Source of the DNA: Porticoccaceae bacterium
GTDB taxonomy: Bacteria; Pseudomonadota; Gammaproteobacteria; Pseudomonadales; Porticoccaceae
Assembly: GCA_024959305.1 (NCBI GenBank)
Contig: JANXGQ010000018.1
Span: 1-64,000, forward strand
Reading direction: 5' to 3'
DNA length: 64,000 nucleotides
Below the pieces are notes generated by a model. That model was not told where the DNA came from, ran no database searches, and worked only from the letters and a program-made list of their open reading frames with translations. This document shows positions 45,516 to 55,198 of the stretch, one piece after another. Every line of letters starts with the position of its first letter. Position 1 is the stretch's first letter. The translations under genes and the position numbers were made by a program.

Positions 45516-45944
45516 TTACAGGTCTAATGTCTGAGGCTGCTGCGCAGCATGAGGATGCTCTGAGCCTGCATATATCTTAAGCTTTCTGAACATCTCGCGA
45601 CCCAGAGGGCCTTTTGGCAGCATGCCCTTAACAGCCGACTGAATGGCACGCTCTGGTGCCTTGGCAATCAACTGTTCAAAATTAATATCCTTGATGCCGC
45701 CTGGATATTCAGTGTGAGAGTAATAAATTTTCTTCGTAGCCTTGTTGCCTGTCACCGCGACTTTCTCCGCATTGATAACAACCATATAGTCGCCAGTATC
45801 AACATGAGGTGTGTACTCTGGCTTATGCTTGCCACGCAACCGTGACGCCAGCTCCGACGCCAAACGACCCAGAGTTTTACCCGCTGCGTCTACGAGGTAC
45901 CAATCGCGTTCTACTGATTCTGCTTTTGCACTATATGTTTTCAT
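45516..45944 (-). CDS. rplM: 50S ribosomal protein L13
   Basis: [30 protein letters not shown]; start refined to 45944. Confidence 0.98.
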   Translation of the reverse strand: MKTYSAKAESVERDWYLVDAAGKTLGRLASELASRLRGKHKPEYTPHVDTGDYMVVINAEKVAVTGNKATKKIYYSHTEYPGGIKDINFEQLIAKAPERAIQSAVKGMLPKGPLGREMFRKLKIYAGSEHPHAAQQPQTLDL

Positions 45945-46043
45945 TAGTTCCTGCCTGAGCTTGGGGTATCCCAAAAAAGGGTGCGAATTGTAATGAGCCC
46001 TGTGCCCTATTACAAGGGATTATTGATGCAAAACGTAACTTTT

Positions 46044-47165
46044 TTACTGCGAAACCTTTGCGCAATGAGCTCGGGCCAAGTATTCATAACTCTGCATCTC
46101 CAGAAGCCGGCTCTTGGTGCGCTCGAATTCAAACGCCAAATTCCCACCCTGATACAGCAAATCCAAGGGCTGTGCCGCAGAGATGGCGAGCTTTACATTG
46201 CGATCGTAGAACTCATCGACTAAATTTATAAAGCGTCTGGCGGCGCCGTCGTTAATAGCGCCCAATGCAGGTATATTGCCGATAACCACCGCATGAAACT
46301 CTAGAGCTATATCAATATAATCATTTTGACTGCGCGGACCCTCACAAATCGCAGAGAAATCAAACCAGACAATATCGGTCGTTAGCTTTTTTGCCGGTAT
46401 CAACCTGCCCCCAATCTCCAAATCAACGCCTTGAGAAATACTTCCATCAGTGGTCATAAGACTTTCAAAGATAGCGGCAATGGCCTGACTGGATTCTTTA
46501 TCAAGTGGCCAGTGGTAAAGTTTGGTCTTCTCCAGTGCGCGCAAACGATAATCCGTGCCTCCATCCACATTGACCACTTGGCAGTGCTTTTTGACCAGTG
46601 CAATGGCAGGCAAAAAGCGCTGCCTCTGCAATCCATTGCTGTAGAGCTGGTCCGGCGCTATATTGGAGGTTGCTACAAGGCATACACCGCGCTTAAAAAG
46701 CCCTTTAAATAAGGTGCCAAGAATCATTGCATCTGCTATATCACTGACAAAAAACTCGTCAAAACAAATAACCTGGGCTTCATTGGCAATTTTTTCTGCG
46801 ACCTTCTCAAGAGGATTGACACGGCCTTTGTAGAGCGCCAGATCACTGTGTACTCTGCGCATAAATCGATGAAAATGAACACGCATTTTACGCTCAAATG
46901 GAAGCGTCTCAAAAAAGCTATCCATCAAGTATGTTTTGCCGCGACCCACACCACCCCAGAGATACAGCCCCCGTTCGGGCTGCATGGGTGACTTGGCAAA
47001 CCTGCGCAATAGCCCCCCTAAAATCCCCGCGTCAGGGCTGTAGTAGCCCGACACCAGCCGCTGCTGCAAATCGTCCAGCAGTTCCACAGCATGCTGCTGA
47101 GCACTGTCCGCAACAAAGCCCTCAGAGTTTAGATCTTGAACATAGCGAAGCTTAGGTGTGGTCAT
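46044..47165 (-). CDS. zapE: Cell division ATPase ZapE (AFG1-like)
   Basis: GLYLWGGVGRGKTYLMDSFFETLP; ICFDEFFVSDIADAMILGTLF. Confidence 0.94.
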   Translation of the reverse strand: MTTPKLRYVQDLNSEGFVADSAQQHAVELLDDLQQRLVSGYYSPDAGILGGLLRRFAKSPMQPERGLYLWGGVGRGKTYLMDSFFETLPFERKMRVHFHRFMRRVHSDLALYKGRVNPLEKVAEKIANEAQVICFDEFFVSDIADAMILGTLFKGLFKRGVCLVATSNIAPDQLYSNGLQRQRFLPAIALVKKHCQVVNVDGGTDYRLRALEKTKLYHWPLDKESSQAIAAIFESLMTTDGSISQGVDLEIGGRLIPAKKLTTDIVWFDFSAICEGPRSQNDYIDIALEFHAVVIGNIPALGAINDGAARRFINLVDEFYDRNVKLAISAAQPLDLLYQGGNLAFEFERTKSRLLEMQSYEYLARAHCAKVSQ

Positions 47166-47388
47166 TAAACTGTGGAATTATTCTCAACAGCGGGAACTGT
47201 ACTCACCAATTGGCAGTATGACAACCAAAACTGTGCATCGTCAAAATTTCTATATTGCGGTACAATAATATCGACAAGAGGTTTCACAATTAGGCCACAA
47301 GACGACTTTCTTCCCTAGATACAACCTAATTATTATGGTTTTGAGAAGATAAAAGCCTATTTGAGCCGTTAATCTGTATGAGGGTGGC

Positions 47389-47913
47389 ATGATTACTTTA
47401 ACAATGATTCTCACAGCAGCAGCATTTTTCCTGATTGGCGCAGGGTTGGGGTATTTGTATTCCCGCAACAAGCAAACCGGTGATCGTTCAGTTTATGATC
47501 TGAAAAAGAAGCTAGAGCATTCCGAACGACAACTAAAGCGCTATCAACAAGAGGTGACCGAGCATTTTCTAAAAGTGTCTCATCTGACGACCAATATGTC
47601 ACAGAGTTACCGACAGATTCATGAACACCTAGCCACTAGCGCAATAAGATTGGCAAGCCCCGAAATCGGCAGACAGCTTCTGAAAGCCGGAGGCTCTGAA
47701 TTGACGCTAACCGATGAAGATGGCAATCCCCTTATCAACGCCGAAGATGTTCAGCCGCCCCGAGACTATGCCCCAAAGGCACCGGGGGGCATCTTAAGCG
47801 AGGATTACGGACTCAGTAACAATAACAGCGACAAGAGCCACCCCAATACTGCAGAGGCGGTCGATGGGGATGGAGATGAAGACAGCGACCCAACTATTAA
47901 GCCAATGGCTTAA
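47389..47913 (+). CDS. zapG: DUF1043 / ZapG (YhcB) family membrane protein
   Basis: N-terminal TM, LEHSERQLKRYQQEVTEHFLKVSHLTTNMSQSYRQIHEHLA. Confidence 0.88.
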   Translation: MITLTMILTAAAFFLIGAGLGYLYSRNKQTGDRSVYDLKKKLEHSERQLKRYQQEVTEHFLKVSHLTTNMSQSYRQIHEHLATSAIRLASPEIGRQLLKAGGSELTLTDEDGNPLINAEDVQPPRDYAPKAPGGILSEDYGLSNNNSDKSHPNTAEAVDGDGDEDSDPTIKPMA

Positions 47914-47918
47914 TAGGA

Positions 47919-47960
47919 GAAAATGGCGCTGGAGCGCCTATTTGACCACTAGATTAATAG
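47919..47960 (+). repeat. 42-bp dispersed hairpin repeat, copy A
   Basis: gaaaatGGCGCTggAGCGCCtatttgaccactagattaatag; 38/42 identical to 55157-55198. Confidence 0.85.
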
Positions 47961-48020
47961 CGAGGTGGTGTAAGACCAGCCAGCTGTTTTTGATCTTCAA
48001 CAGACAGGAGGTCTGAGGCT

Positions 48021-48687
48021 ATAAGCAGGGAAACTTGGCTACACAGCCAACTCACTCAGTTAAAAATCGCTCTACTCCCCGGCTCTTGCAGCCTCTGCCA
48101 AGAACCACTGGGGGCTGGGCAGCCGAGTTTTTGTAGGCAATGCATCGGCGAACTACCCTACCTAGATCAACAGTGCCTGCGCTGTGCCAAGCCGCTCATT
48201 TATTCAGGTATCTGCCCCGAATGCCAAAAAAGGCCTCCAAACTTCAGGCGCTGTGTTGCCTTATTTGATTACCAAGACCCCATAAGCACATCAATCAGAC
48301 GTATTAAGAGAGATGTCCATGCCTCTGCATTACCTAAAACTTGCTCGCAGAGGGTTTAATCAAAGCCACCTAGTCGCCAGCCTGATAAAATCCAAGCTGC
48401 CAAATACTAGCCTGCGCAACGATATCTGCGCTCGAAACCACTATGGAAAGCCCCAGCATCTGCAAACTAGGAAACAGCGCTGGCGATCCATGTCCGGTGC
48501 TTTTTCGGCTCGGGTTGAACCAACCCTCAAAGGTTCTCGCGTAGCCCTGATAGACGATGTGGTTACCACCGGATCCACAGCCACTGCGGCCACTGCCAGC
48601 CTCCTAAAAGCAGGCGTTAAATCGGTAGATTTGTGGTGCATTGCAAGAACGGGCTGGCATAATAGATCCAGCTCTATCAAAATGTAG
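48021..48687 (+). pseudogene. comF: ComF-family phosphoribosyltransferase, degraded
   Basis: N-terminal half (48021-48359) reads LLPGSCSLCQEPLG..CRQCIGELPYLDQQCLRCAKPLIYSGICPECQKRPPNFRRCVALFDYQDPISTSIRRIK; C-terminal half in another frame (48313-48687) reads MPLHYLKLARRGFNQSH...VALIDDVVTTGSTATAA; linker missing; SD AGGAGGT precedes ATA, not ATG. Confidence 0.78.
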
Positions 48688-48718
48688 CCCAGTCAGAGAC
48701 CAACGAAAATTAATCAGT

Positions 48719-49519
48719 ATGAATTTAGACAGAAAAGAATCTATCGCCTCAGTTTGGCAAAACATTGTCGAGGAAGCTAAAGTTGCGCTGAATAAAGAGC
48801 CAATCCTCGAAAAATTTCTGCAAAATACTGTGCTAGATCACAGCGGCATGGGCGCGGCAATGAGTTATCACTTGGCTACAAAACTGGGTAATAACACCCT
48901 GCCATCAAGCCTGCTGCAAAATATAATGAATGATGTGTTCAGCGACGAGCAAGTCACTTACGCCGCATCGCAAGATATTCAAGCCACAGTGGATAGAGAC
49001 TCCGCATGCACCAGCTACAGCGCCCCGTTTCTCTATTTTAAAGGCTTCTTGGCCCTGCAAGCGTACCGAGCAGCCCACCATTTATGGAATTCGGGAAATA
49101 GGTCACTGGCCCTATTGCTGCAACACAGCACCTCCATCAATTTTGCCGTTGATATTCACCCGGCAGCTAAGATTGGCTCGGGAATACTGATCGATCACGC
49201 AACAGGACTGGTGATAGGAGAGACCGCGGTGGTTGAGGACTCTGTATCCATGATGCAATCTGTTACCCTCGGCGGCACCGGCAAGGAGAGTGGCGATCGC
49301 CACCCAAAAATTAGAAAAGGGGTTCTTTTGGGGCCCGGCGCCAAGATATTGGGCAATATAGAGATCGGCGAGGGCGCTATGGTTGCGGCATCCAGTGTAG
49401 TACTAAAATCAGTGGCGGCACATTCTATTGTTGCAGGGGTACCTGCCACTGTTGTTGGAGAGGCACAGGTCGAAGAGCCTTCCAAAGCCATGAATCATTA
49501 TTTTAAGCTCAGTCAATAA
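48719..49519 (+). CDS. cysE: Serine O-acetyltransferase, paralog 1
   Basis: DIHPAAKIGSGILIDHATGLVIGETAVVEDSVSMMQSVTLGGTG; start refined to 48719. Confidence 0.94.
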   Translation: MNLDRKESIASVWQNIVEEAKVALNKEPILEKFLQNTVLDHSGMGAAMSYHLATKLGNNTLPSSLLQNIMNDVFSDEQVTYAASQDIQATVDRDSACTSYSAPFLYFKGFLALQAYRAAHHLWNSGNRSLALLLQHSTSINFAVDIHPAAKIGSGILIDHATGLVIGETAVVEDSVSMMQSVTLGGTGKESGDRHPKIRKGVLLGPGAKILGNIEIGEGAMVAASSVVLKSVAAHSIVAGVPATVVGEAQVEEPSKAMNHYFKLSQ

Positions 49520-49527
49520 CAGGTTGG

Positions 49528-49629
49528 CCCAAGCGAACAAGCCATAAGCCAGCCAATCCGCGTATTTGCGTTAGCGAATGGCGTAGCAACGTCCTGAAAC
49601 AAGTCAGGACGACTTTTTTAGGACTGACT
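49528..49629 (-). repeat. Dispersed ~100-bp palindrome-rich repeat, copy 2 (inverted relative to copy 1)
   Basis: Reverse complement aligns over its length to 7654-7754; contains CGTCCTGA-cttgtt-TCAGGACG hairpin. Confidence 0.85.
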
Positions 49630-49641
49630 AGTTAAAGAGCG

Positions 49642-50604
49642 CTAGCAGCGCTCCCAGCCAAAAGCCAAGACCCTGTCAATGGATTTTATGCCATACAGTT
49701 GCATTAGCAATCTATCCACACCCAGAGCAACACCGGCGCAACTGGGAAGCCCTGCCTGCATAGCCTGATGCAAGTTGTTATCGAGCGGCACCTGCGACCT
49801 TTGGGCAGCGGCCCTTGCCATTAGATCTTCCTCAAAACGCTGTCGTTGCTCCGCTGCATCGGTCAACTCAAAATAGCCATTGGCCAATTCCATACGGTTG
49901 AGGAATACTTCAAATCTGCGACTTACCAAAGCACCATCGCCATATAATTTGGTTTGCGCTAGCGCAGCCTGACAGGCTGGATAGTCGTAGACGAATACCA
50001 AGCCATCCGGCAATTTGGGTTCAATTTTTTCGCTAAATAATAAATCTAGACAATTTGCTCGACTTTCGTTGCACCAGCTTGGGTAGCCCAGATTAACTGC
50101 CAGCTCCTGTAGCTCTGCAAGGGCGCAGTGATGGGGGTCAATATTAAAAGCTTCTATAAAACAATCGCAGTAGCTTATCCTGCTGACCGCGAGCTCAGGT
50201 CGATCTAGCTGTTGCAAGAGCAGGCCTATTAGCGCTTCAATCTCTGCCATCAATTGATGCTCATCCCAGCCGACGCGATACCATTCCAGCAGGGTAAATT
50301 CGGGATTGTGTCGCGACCCCTGTTCCCCATCGCGAAAGACCTTACCCAGATAATAAATATCGCCAATACCGGATGCCAGCATACGCTTCATAAAATATTC
50401 TGGCGAGGTTTGCAGATAGCAACTATCGCCATTGGCGCTGGCAGCGATGCTGTGGATATTGGTATCGGTAACGGAGGCCCTTGCAAGCGTGGGAGTATCT
50501 ACCTCCATCACTTCACGCTGTGCAAAGAAATCGCGCAAGAAAGCTAGAAGCTGTGCCCTTTTAAGCAATAACTGAGGGTTCGCACTCGGCCGCCAAATAT
50601 CTAT
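49642..50604 (-). CDS. epmA: EF-P--(R)-beta-lysine ligase EpmA (GenX/PoxA)
   Basis: Class II LysRS-like core; conserved N-terminal WRPSANPQLLLKRA lies upstream of ORF-track TTG start (50568); extended start uses ATA (50604) or ATT (50598). Confidence 0.9.
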   Translation of the reverse strand: MDIWRPSANPQLLLKRAQLLAFLRDFFAQREVMEVDTPTLARASVTDTNIHSIAASANGDSCYLQTSPEYFMKRMLASGIGDIYYLGKVFRDGEQGSRHNPEFTLLEWYRVGWDEHQLMAEIEALIGLLLQQLDRPELAVSRISYCDCFIEAFNIDPHHCALAELQELAVNLGYPSWCNESRANCLDLLFSEKIEPKLPDGLVFVYDYPACQAALAQTKLYGDGALVSRRFEVFLNRMELANGYFELTDAAEQRQRFEEDLMARAAAQRSQVPLDNNLHQAMQAGLPSCAGVALGVDRLLMQLYGIKSIDRVLAFGWERC

Positions 50605-50639
50605 GCTGTAGCCCCTTTTAATCGGTCAGTTCGCAGAGA

Positions 50640-51209
50640 TCAATCCTTGACGCGGCCCTGATATTCTCCGGTCCGAGTGTCTACTTTGATAACGTCGCCC
50701 TGATCTAAGAACAGCGGCACTTTTACCGTGGCACCAGTCTCTAGCTTGGCTGGCTTACTGCCGCCCTGAGCCGTATCACCTCGCAACCCCGGATCTGTCT
50801 CCACAATCTCTAACTCCACATGATTGGGCGGCGTCACAGACAGCGGCGCCCCGTTGTAGAGTGTTACCACACAGGTATCCTGCTCCTTTAGCCATTGCTT
50901 GGCATCACCCACGGCAGTTTCAGTGGCCTGGTGCTGCTCAAAAGTGTTTGGCTCCATAAAGTGCCAAAAATCGCCATCATCATAGAGATACTGCATATCC
51001 ATATCCATGACGTCGGCACCCTCAATAGATTCTCCAGATTTAAAGGTTTTTTCCAGTACACGACCGGTTTTTAGGTTGCGCAGTTTAACGCGATTAAATG
51101 CTTGGCCCTTGCCTGGTTTTACAAATTCATTGTCCAGAATTGAACAGGGATCGCCGTCTAACATTACTTTTAGACCGGATCGAAATTCGTTGGTGGAGTA
51201 GTTTGCCAT
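50640..51209 (-). CDS. efp: Elongation factor P
   Basis: [49 protein letters not shown]. Confidence 0.97.
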   Translation of the reverse strand: MANYSTNEFRSGLKVMLDGDPCSILDNEFVKPGKGQAFNRVKLRNLKTGRVLEKTFKSGESIEGADVMDMDMQYLYDDGDFWHFMEPNTFEQHQATETAVGDAKQWLKEQDTCVVTLYNGAPLSVTPPNHVELEIVETDPGLRGDTAQGGSKPAKLETGATVKVPLFLDQGDVIKVDTRTGEYQGRVKD

Positions 51210-51279
51210 TGCTGTCTTTTCTCAATTATTGCAAAACGCCTATGATACCCGATGGGTCTATTGCGCAACAGTCCCATCA

Positions 51280-52500
51280 TCAACCAAGGGTATCGGTATC
51301 TTTGTCAGAGTAGCCCAACAAATAGAGAATACCGTCCAGCCCAAGGCTTGAAATGGCCTGTTTGGCAGATGCCTCAACCAGCGGCTTTGCTCTAAAGGCT
51401 ATCCCCAGTCCGGCAATATCCAACATGGGCAAGTCATTTGCGCCATCTCCAACGGCGATAACCTGCTCTAACATTAACCCTTCGCGGTCCGCTAATTCTC
51501 GCAGAAGATCAGCCTTGCGCTGCCCATCAATAATCTCTCCTTTGACAGAACCAGTCACCACGCCATCTTTAATATCTAGCTGATTGGCGTAAACGTAGTC
51601 GACGCCCAGAATAGTTTGCAAATACTCCCCAAAGAAACTAAATCCACCGGAAACGATCGCCGTTTTATAGCCCAGCTTTTTCAAGGTAGCGATCAGGTGC
51701 TGCGCGCCCTCATTGAGTTGCAACCTTTGCGCAACAGACTGCAGCACAGAGGCATCCAACCCTTTCAGTAAAGACAATCTGCGCTCGAAACTCTGCTTAA
51801 AATCTAACTTGCCCTGCATGGCCGCCTCGGTGATTGCGGCTACTTCCTCCCCAACCCCAGCCTCGACCGCAAGCTCGTCGATAACCTCGGCGTCGATCAG
51901 CGTGGAGTCCATATCAAAAACCACCAGTCTGCGACTGCGTCGGAATATATTGTCCTCCTGAAAAGCAATATCAATATCGTACTGGCGAGCCAATTCCAAC
52001 AGTGTTTTTTTGAATAACTGGGGATCAGATGCCTCACCACGCACAGAAAATTCAATACAGGCCCGACCCAGTTGATTGCTCTTATCTGGGTTAATGCGGC
52101 CTGATAATCTAACTATTTTATCTATATTTAACTGATAGCTCGAAGCCACAGCGGTAAGCGCCGCCAAATGCTGTGCCTCTATCTTTCTGGCCAGCAGAGT
52201 AACTATATGTCGAGGCTTTCCCTGTTGCTCTACCCAGTTCTGATAGCGCTGTTCGGAGATCGGAAGGAATTTAGCTTTCATTGCCAATTTTGTGACGCAG
52301 GACTGAACCTCCGCAATCAATTCAGAGGTTTTGGATCCATTGGGCACCGCAGCTAGAATGCCCAGATTTAGCTGCTCATGAATCACTGCTTGGCCTATAT
52401 CTAATACAGTCGCGTTATATCCTGACAGAACGCCAGTTACCGCACTGGTCACGCCCGGCTTATCTTCGCCATAAACGTTTATAAGAAGAATATCTTTCAC
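51280..52500 (-). CDS. serB: Phosphoserine phosphatase SerB with N-terminal ACT region
   Basis: VVFDMDSTLIDAEVIDELA; GDGANDLPML; start uncertain (GTG at 52500 or further upstream, track 52599). Confidence 0.94.
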   Translation of the reverse strand: MKDILLINVYGEDKPGVTSAVTGVLSGYNATVLDIGQAVIHEQLNLGILAAVPNGSKTSELIAEVQSCVTKLAMKAKFLPISEQRYQNWVEQQGKPRHIVTLLARKIEAQHLAALTAVASSYQLNIDKIVRLSGRINPDKSNQLGRACIEFSVRGEASDPQLFKKTLLELARQYDIDIAFQEDNIFRRSRRLVVFDMDSTLIDAEVIDELAVEAGVGEEVAAITEAAMQGKLDFKQSFERRLSLLKGLDASVLQSVAQRLQLNEGAQHLIATLKKLGYKTAIVSGGFSFFGEYLQTILGVDYVYANQLDIKDGVVTGSVKGEIIDGQRKADLLRELADREGLMLEQVIAVGDGANDLPMLDIAGLGIAFRAKPLVEASAKQAISSLGLDGILYLLGYSDKDTDTLG

Positions 52501-52590
52501 AAAATCGATCCAAATTTTATTGTTGAGGACAACATTATTACAGGAATAGGATAGAATATGCGGAAAAATAATATCAATTAGAGACAAAGG

Positions 52591-53793
52591 ATGCGTCACC
52601 AGTTTGCCATGTCTAAAAAAATATCCGCAGTTGTACTCTCTCTCTGCCTCCTATTTGGGTTTGTCAGCTGGCTATTGCTGTCCGCCCAAACCACCCAGCT
52701 AGCTGAGCAGGCGGTTTTAGACCGCGGCAACTCAACGCTGGGGCAACTGAATGAATTAATCCTTGCACCCCTGTTCAATAACGATACCATCAGCGTGCAA
52801 GTAGCTCTAAAAAAAGCCACCGAGGACCCAAGTATTCTCAGTGCCAGCCTTTTCGGAGTAGATAGAGCGCTTATTGCTCAGAGCGCCAAGCCGCAACTCC
52901 AACAGCTAAAAACAGAAACATTCACTCGCAATATTGAACTTCAGAATACTCAAGCCGGCATTATTTCTGTGGTGGTAAACAGCCAGCCTATCTATGAACA
53001 ATACCATAGGGTGCTGACTAACTGGTTGATACTCTGGCTGTCATTTACCCTGTTGAGCACCTACCTGTGCTATCGCTTTAGCGACCAACTGACAGAGCGC
53101 ATTCGTCGCCTGAGTGACCGACTCCCTGGGAGTATCGAGCAATTATCCGATGAGATAACCACCTTGGAAAGAAAAATTCAGCCGCTGTTATCCACCACTG
53201 GCGAATCGACCCTTAATACTAGCAATATCTATTACTATTCGTTGATAACCGCCAATCTTAAGAATCACCAGCGCCTTAACAACCAGCTTAATCGAGAAAA
53301 TTTGGAGCATCTTTTCGAAAAACTGGACTATTGTATTCTGCGCACCTTGCAACTTTACGGTGGCAATCGCATCGAGGGCAATAACGACAGCATTTGTTTT
53401 ACCATAGGCTCCACTCACTGCTCCAAACAGCATTTACTAGTCTGCTTGATGGCCGTCTACAGCCTACAACAGTTGCTCGAGCACCTGTCGGCCAAACTTG
53501 GCATAGATCTCGAAATCAACTGGACAATAAGCAGCGATAATATCAGTACGGCCCCACAGTTCCGCTATGAACAGGGCATAGTAGCGCTCAAACAACAAAA
53601 TGCCGAGCTTGCAGATAGATTGCAGGAGGGACTGATTGTTCTTAACTGCGACAGATTCAGCATTGATGAGCTGTCATCCATAGCGCGCTTCCAAAACTAT
53701 GATGACCACTGCTTTATTCTCGAGGGCTTTCCAGAGAACCGACAACAGCTACTAGAAAAACAACTCGAGCATCTGATTGGCCTCTGCCTTTAG
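52591..53793 (+). CDS. Membrane protein with YtjB/AhpA-like periplasmic region and degenerate class III cyclase-like domain
   Basis: TM at both ends of ~120-aa extracytoplasmic loop; C-terminal LYGGNRIEGNNDSICFTIG resembles cyclase YGGxxxKxxGDxxxAxF; divergent to serB. Confidence 0.65.
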   Translation: MRHQFAMSKKISAVVLSLCLLFGFVSWLLLSAQTTQLAEQAVLDRGNSTLGQLNELILAPLFNNDTISVQVALKKATEDPSILSASLFGVDRALIAQSAKPQLQQLKTETFTRNIELQNTQAGIISVVVNSQPIYEQYHRVLTNWLILWLSFTLLSTYLCYRFSDQLTERIRRLSDRLPGSIEQLSDEITTLERKIQPLLSTTGESTLNTSNIYYYSLITANLKNHQRLNNQLNRENLEHLFEKLDYCILRTLQLYGGNRIEGNNDSICFTIGSTHCSKQHLLVCLMAVYSLQQLLEHLSAKLGIDLEINWTISSDNISTAPQFRYEQGIVALKQQNAELADRLQEGLIVLNCDRFSIDELSSIARFQNYDDHCFILEGFPENRQQLLEKQLEHLIGLCL

Positions 53794-53813
53794 CAGCGCC
53801 TAAAAACTCTGCT

Positions 53814-54197
53814 CTAGAGTGACCCGTAGTTGACAGTTAAAATACTTCCCCATACGAAGGCAAAAGCAACCATAGAGAGCGCTACTGCCGCCGAACCAAT
53901 ATCCTTGGCGCGACCGGAGAGCTCATGAAATTCCAAACCTATGCGATCAATCACCACTTCAATGCCTGTGTTTAATAATTCCACAACCAATACCAGCAGC
54001 AGCGACAAAATTAACAGTATTAATTGTAGGTAATCAACGGCTATAAAAATCGCCGTCGGCACCAGAAAAAGACTGAGGAACAGTTGCATACGAAACGCTT
54101 CTTCGTGCAGCGCAGCATACCTTAATCCCCTGAAAGAATTAATGGCTGCCGAGACAGTACGCCGATACAACAGCCCCGATAATCCAGTATTAGGCAC
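53814..54197 (-). CDS. dgkA: Diacylglycerol kinase (prokaryotic, DgkA)
   Basis: NSFRGLRYAALHEEAFRMQL; VELLNTGIEVVIDRIG. Confidence 0.92.
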   Translation of the reverse strand: MPNTGLSGLLYRRTVSAAINSFRGLRYAALHEEAFRMQLFLSLFLVPTAIFIAVDYLQLILLILSLLLVLVVELLNTGIEVVIDRIGLEFHELSGRAKDIGSAAVALSMVAFAFVWGSILTVNYGSL

Positions 54198-54199
54198 CG

Positions 54200-54991
54200 C
54201 TATAGCTCCTTTTGCTCAATGGATTGGTCCATTTCAAGAGCCGGACTATCCTCTTTAGGTGTGCCCACAACTCTGGCGGGTACGCCCGCTACAGTCACAT
54301 GATCGGGAATCGATTCAAGCACTAGGCTACCGGCTCCAATCTTAACGCCATCGCCCACTCTTATATTGCCGAGAACCTTGGCTCCCGCCGAAATAAGCAC
54401 CCCATTGCCAATCTTGGGATGGCGATCGCCTACGGCACTGCCACTGCCACCCAGAGTTACCGAATGCATGATGGACAGGTTATCGCCTACAACGGCTGTT
54501 TCTCCAATCACCAGACCGGTGGCATGATCGATCATAATGCCACTGCCCATCTGAGCTGCCGGGTGAATATCTACCGCAAATCTCTCGGAAATGCCATTTT
54601 GCAAGAACAGCGCTAAGGCGCGTCTATCCTGCAACCACAGCCAATGGGCAATTCGGTACAGCTGCAATGCCTGAAAGCCCTTAAAGTAGAGCAGTGGCGT
54701 CAAATAATATTCACAGGCGGCATCGCGCTGATAAGCCGCTTCAATATCTAGCCTGACACTGCGACCAATGCTGGTATCAGCCGCAAAAGCCTCCGATATA
54801 ACGGCACTAATATCCTCGCTGCTAACTGCAGAATTGGCAAATGGACGAGCTAGGTTATAGCTTATGGCCGCATCGAGACTTTGATGCTCGAGAATCGCGG
54901 CTGCAAAGAAACTGCTCAGCAGTGGCTCGCTGGCACTCAGTTTTGCAGCTTCATTTTTTATGGAATCCCATATGGGATCAATCGAACTCAT
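54200..54991 (-). CDS. cysE: Serine O-acetyltransferase, paralog 2
   Basis: DIHPAAQMGSGIMIDHATGLVIGETAVVGDNLSIMHSVTLGGSG. Confidence 0.93.
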   Translation of the reverse strand: MSSIDPIWDSIKNEAAKLSASEPLLSSFFAAAILEHQSLDAAISYNLARPFANSAVSSEDISAVISEAFAADTSIGRSVRLDIEAAYQRDAACEYYLTPLLYFKGFQALQLYRIAHWLWLQDRRALALFLQNGISERFAVDIHPAAQMGSGIMIDHATGLVIGETAVVGDNLSIMHSVTLGGSGSAVGDRHPKIGNGVLISAGAKVLGNIRVGDGVKIGAGSLVLESIPDHVTVAGVPARVVGTPKEDSPALEMDQSIEQKEL

Positions 54992-55156
54992 CAATCAATT
55001 TTCTCCAATTTAGAGCGAACACAGTATTAAATGACATCGTCAAGCAGGCGGCTCAATAAGAGAAAAACAGGGATGTTTTTCCATTGTCCGCAGGGCAATG
55101 CGAGGGTCCTAAAACCAAATAATTTCACAAATTAAGCAGGTTTTAGGGGCCGGCGG

Positions 55157-55198
55157 GAAAATGGCGCTGGAGCGCCTATTTGACCACCGAGTTAATAG
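55157..55198 (+). repeat. 42-bp dispersed hairpin repeat, copy B
   Basis: gaaaatGGCGCTggAGCGCCtatttgaccaccgagttaatag; overlaps stop of 55192-55884 gene. Confidence 0.85.
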
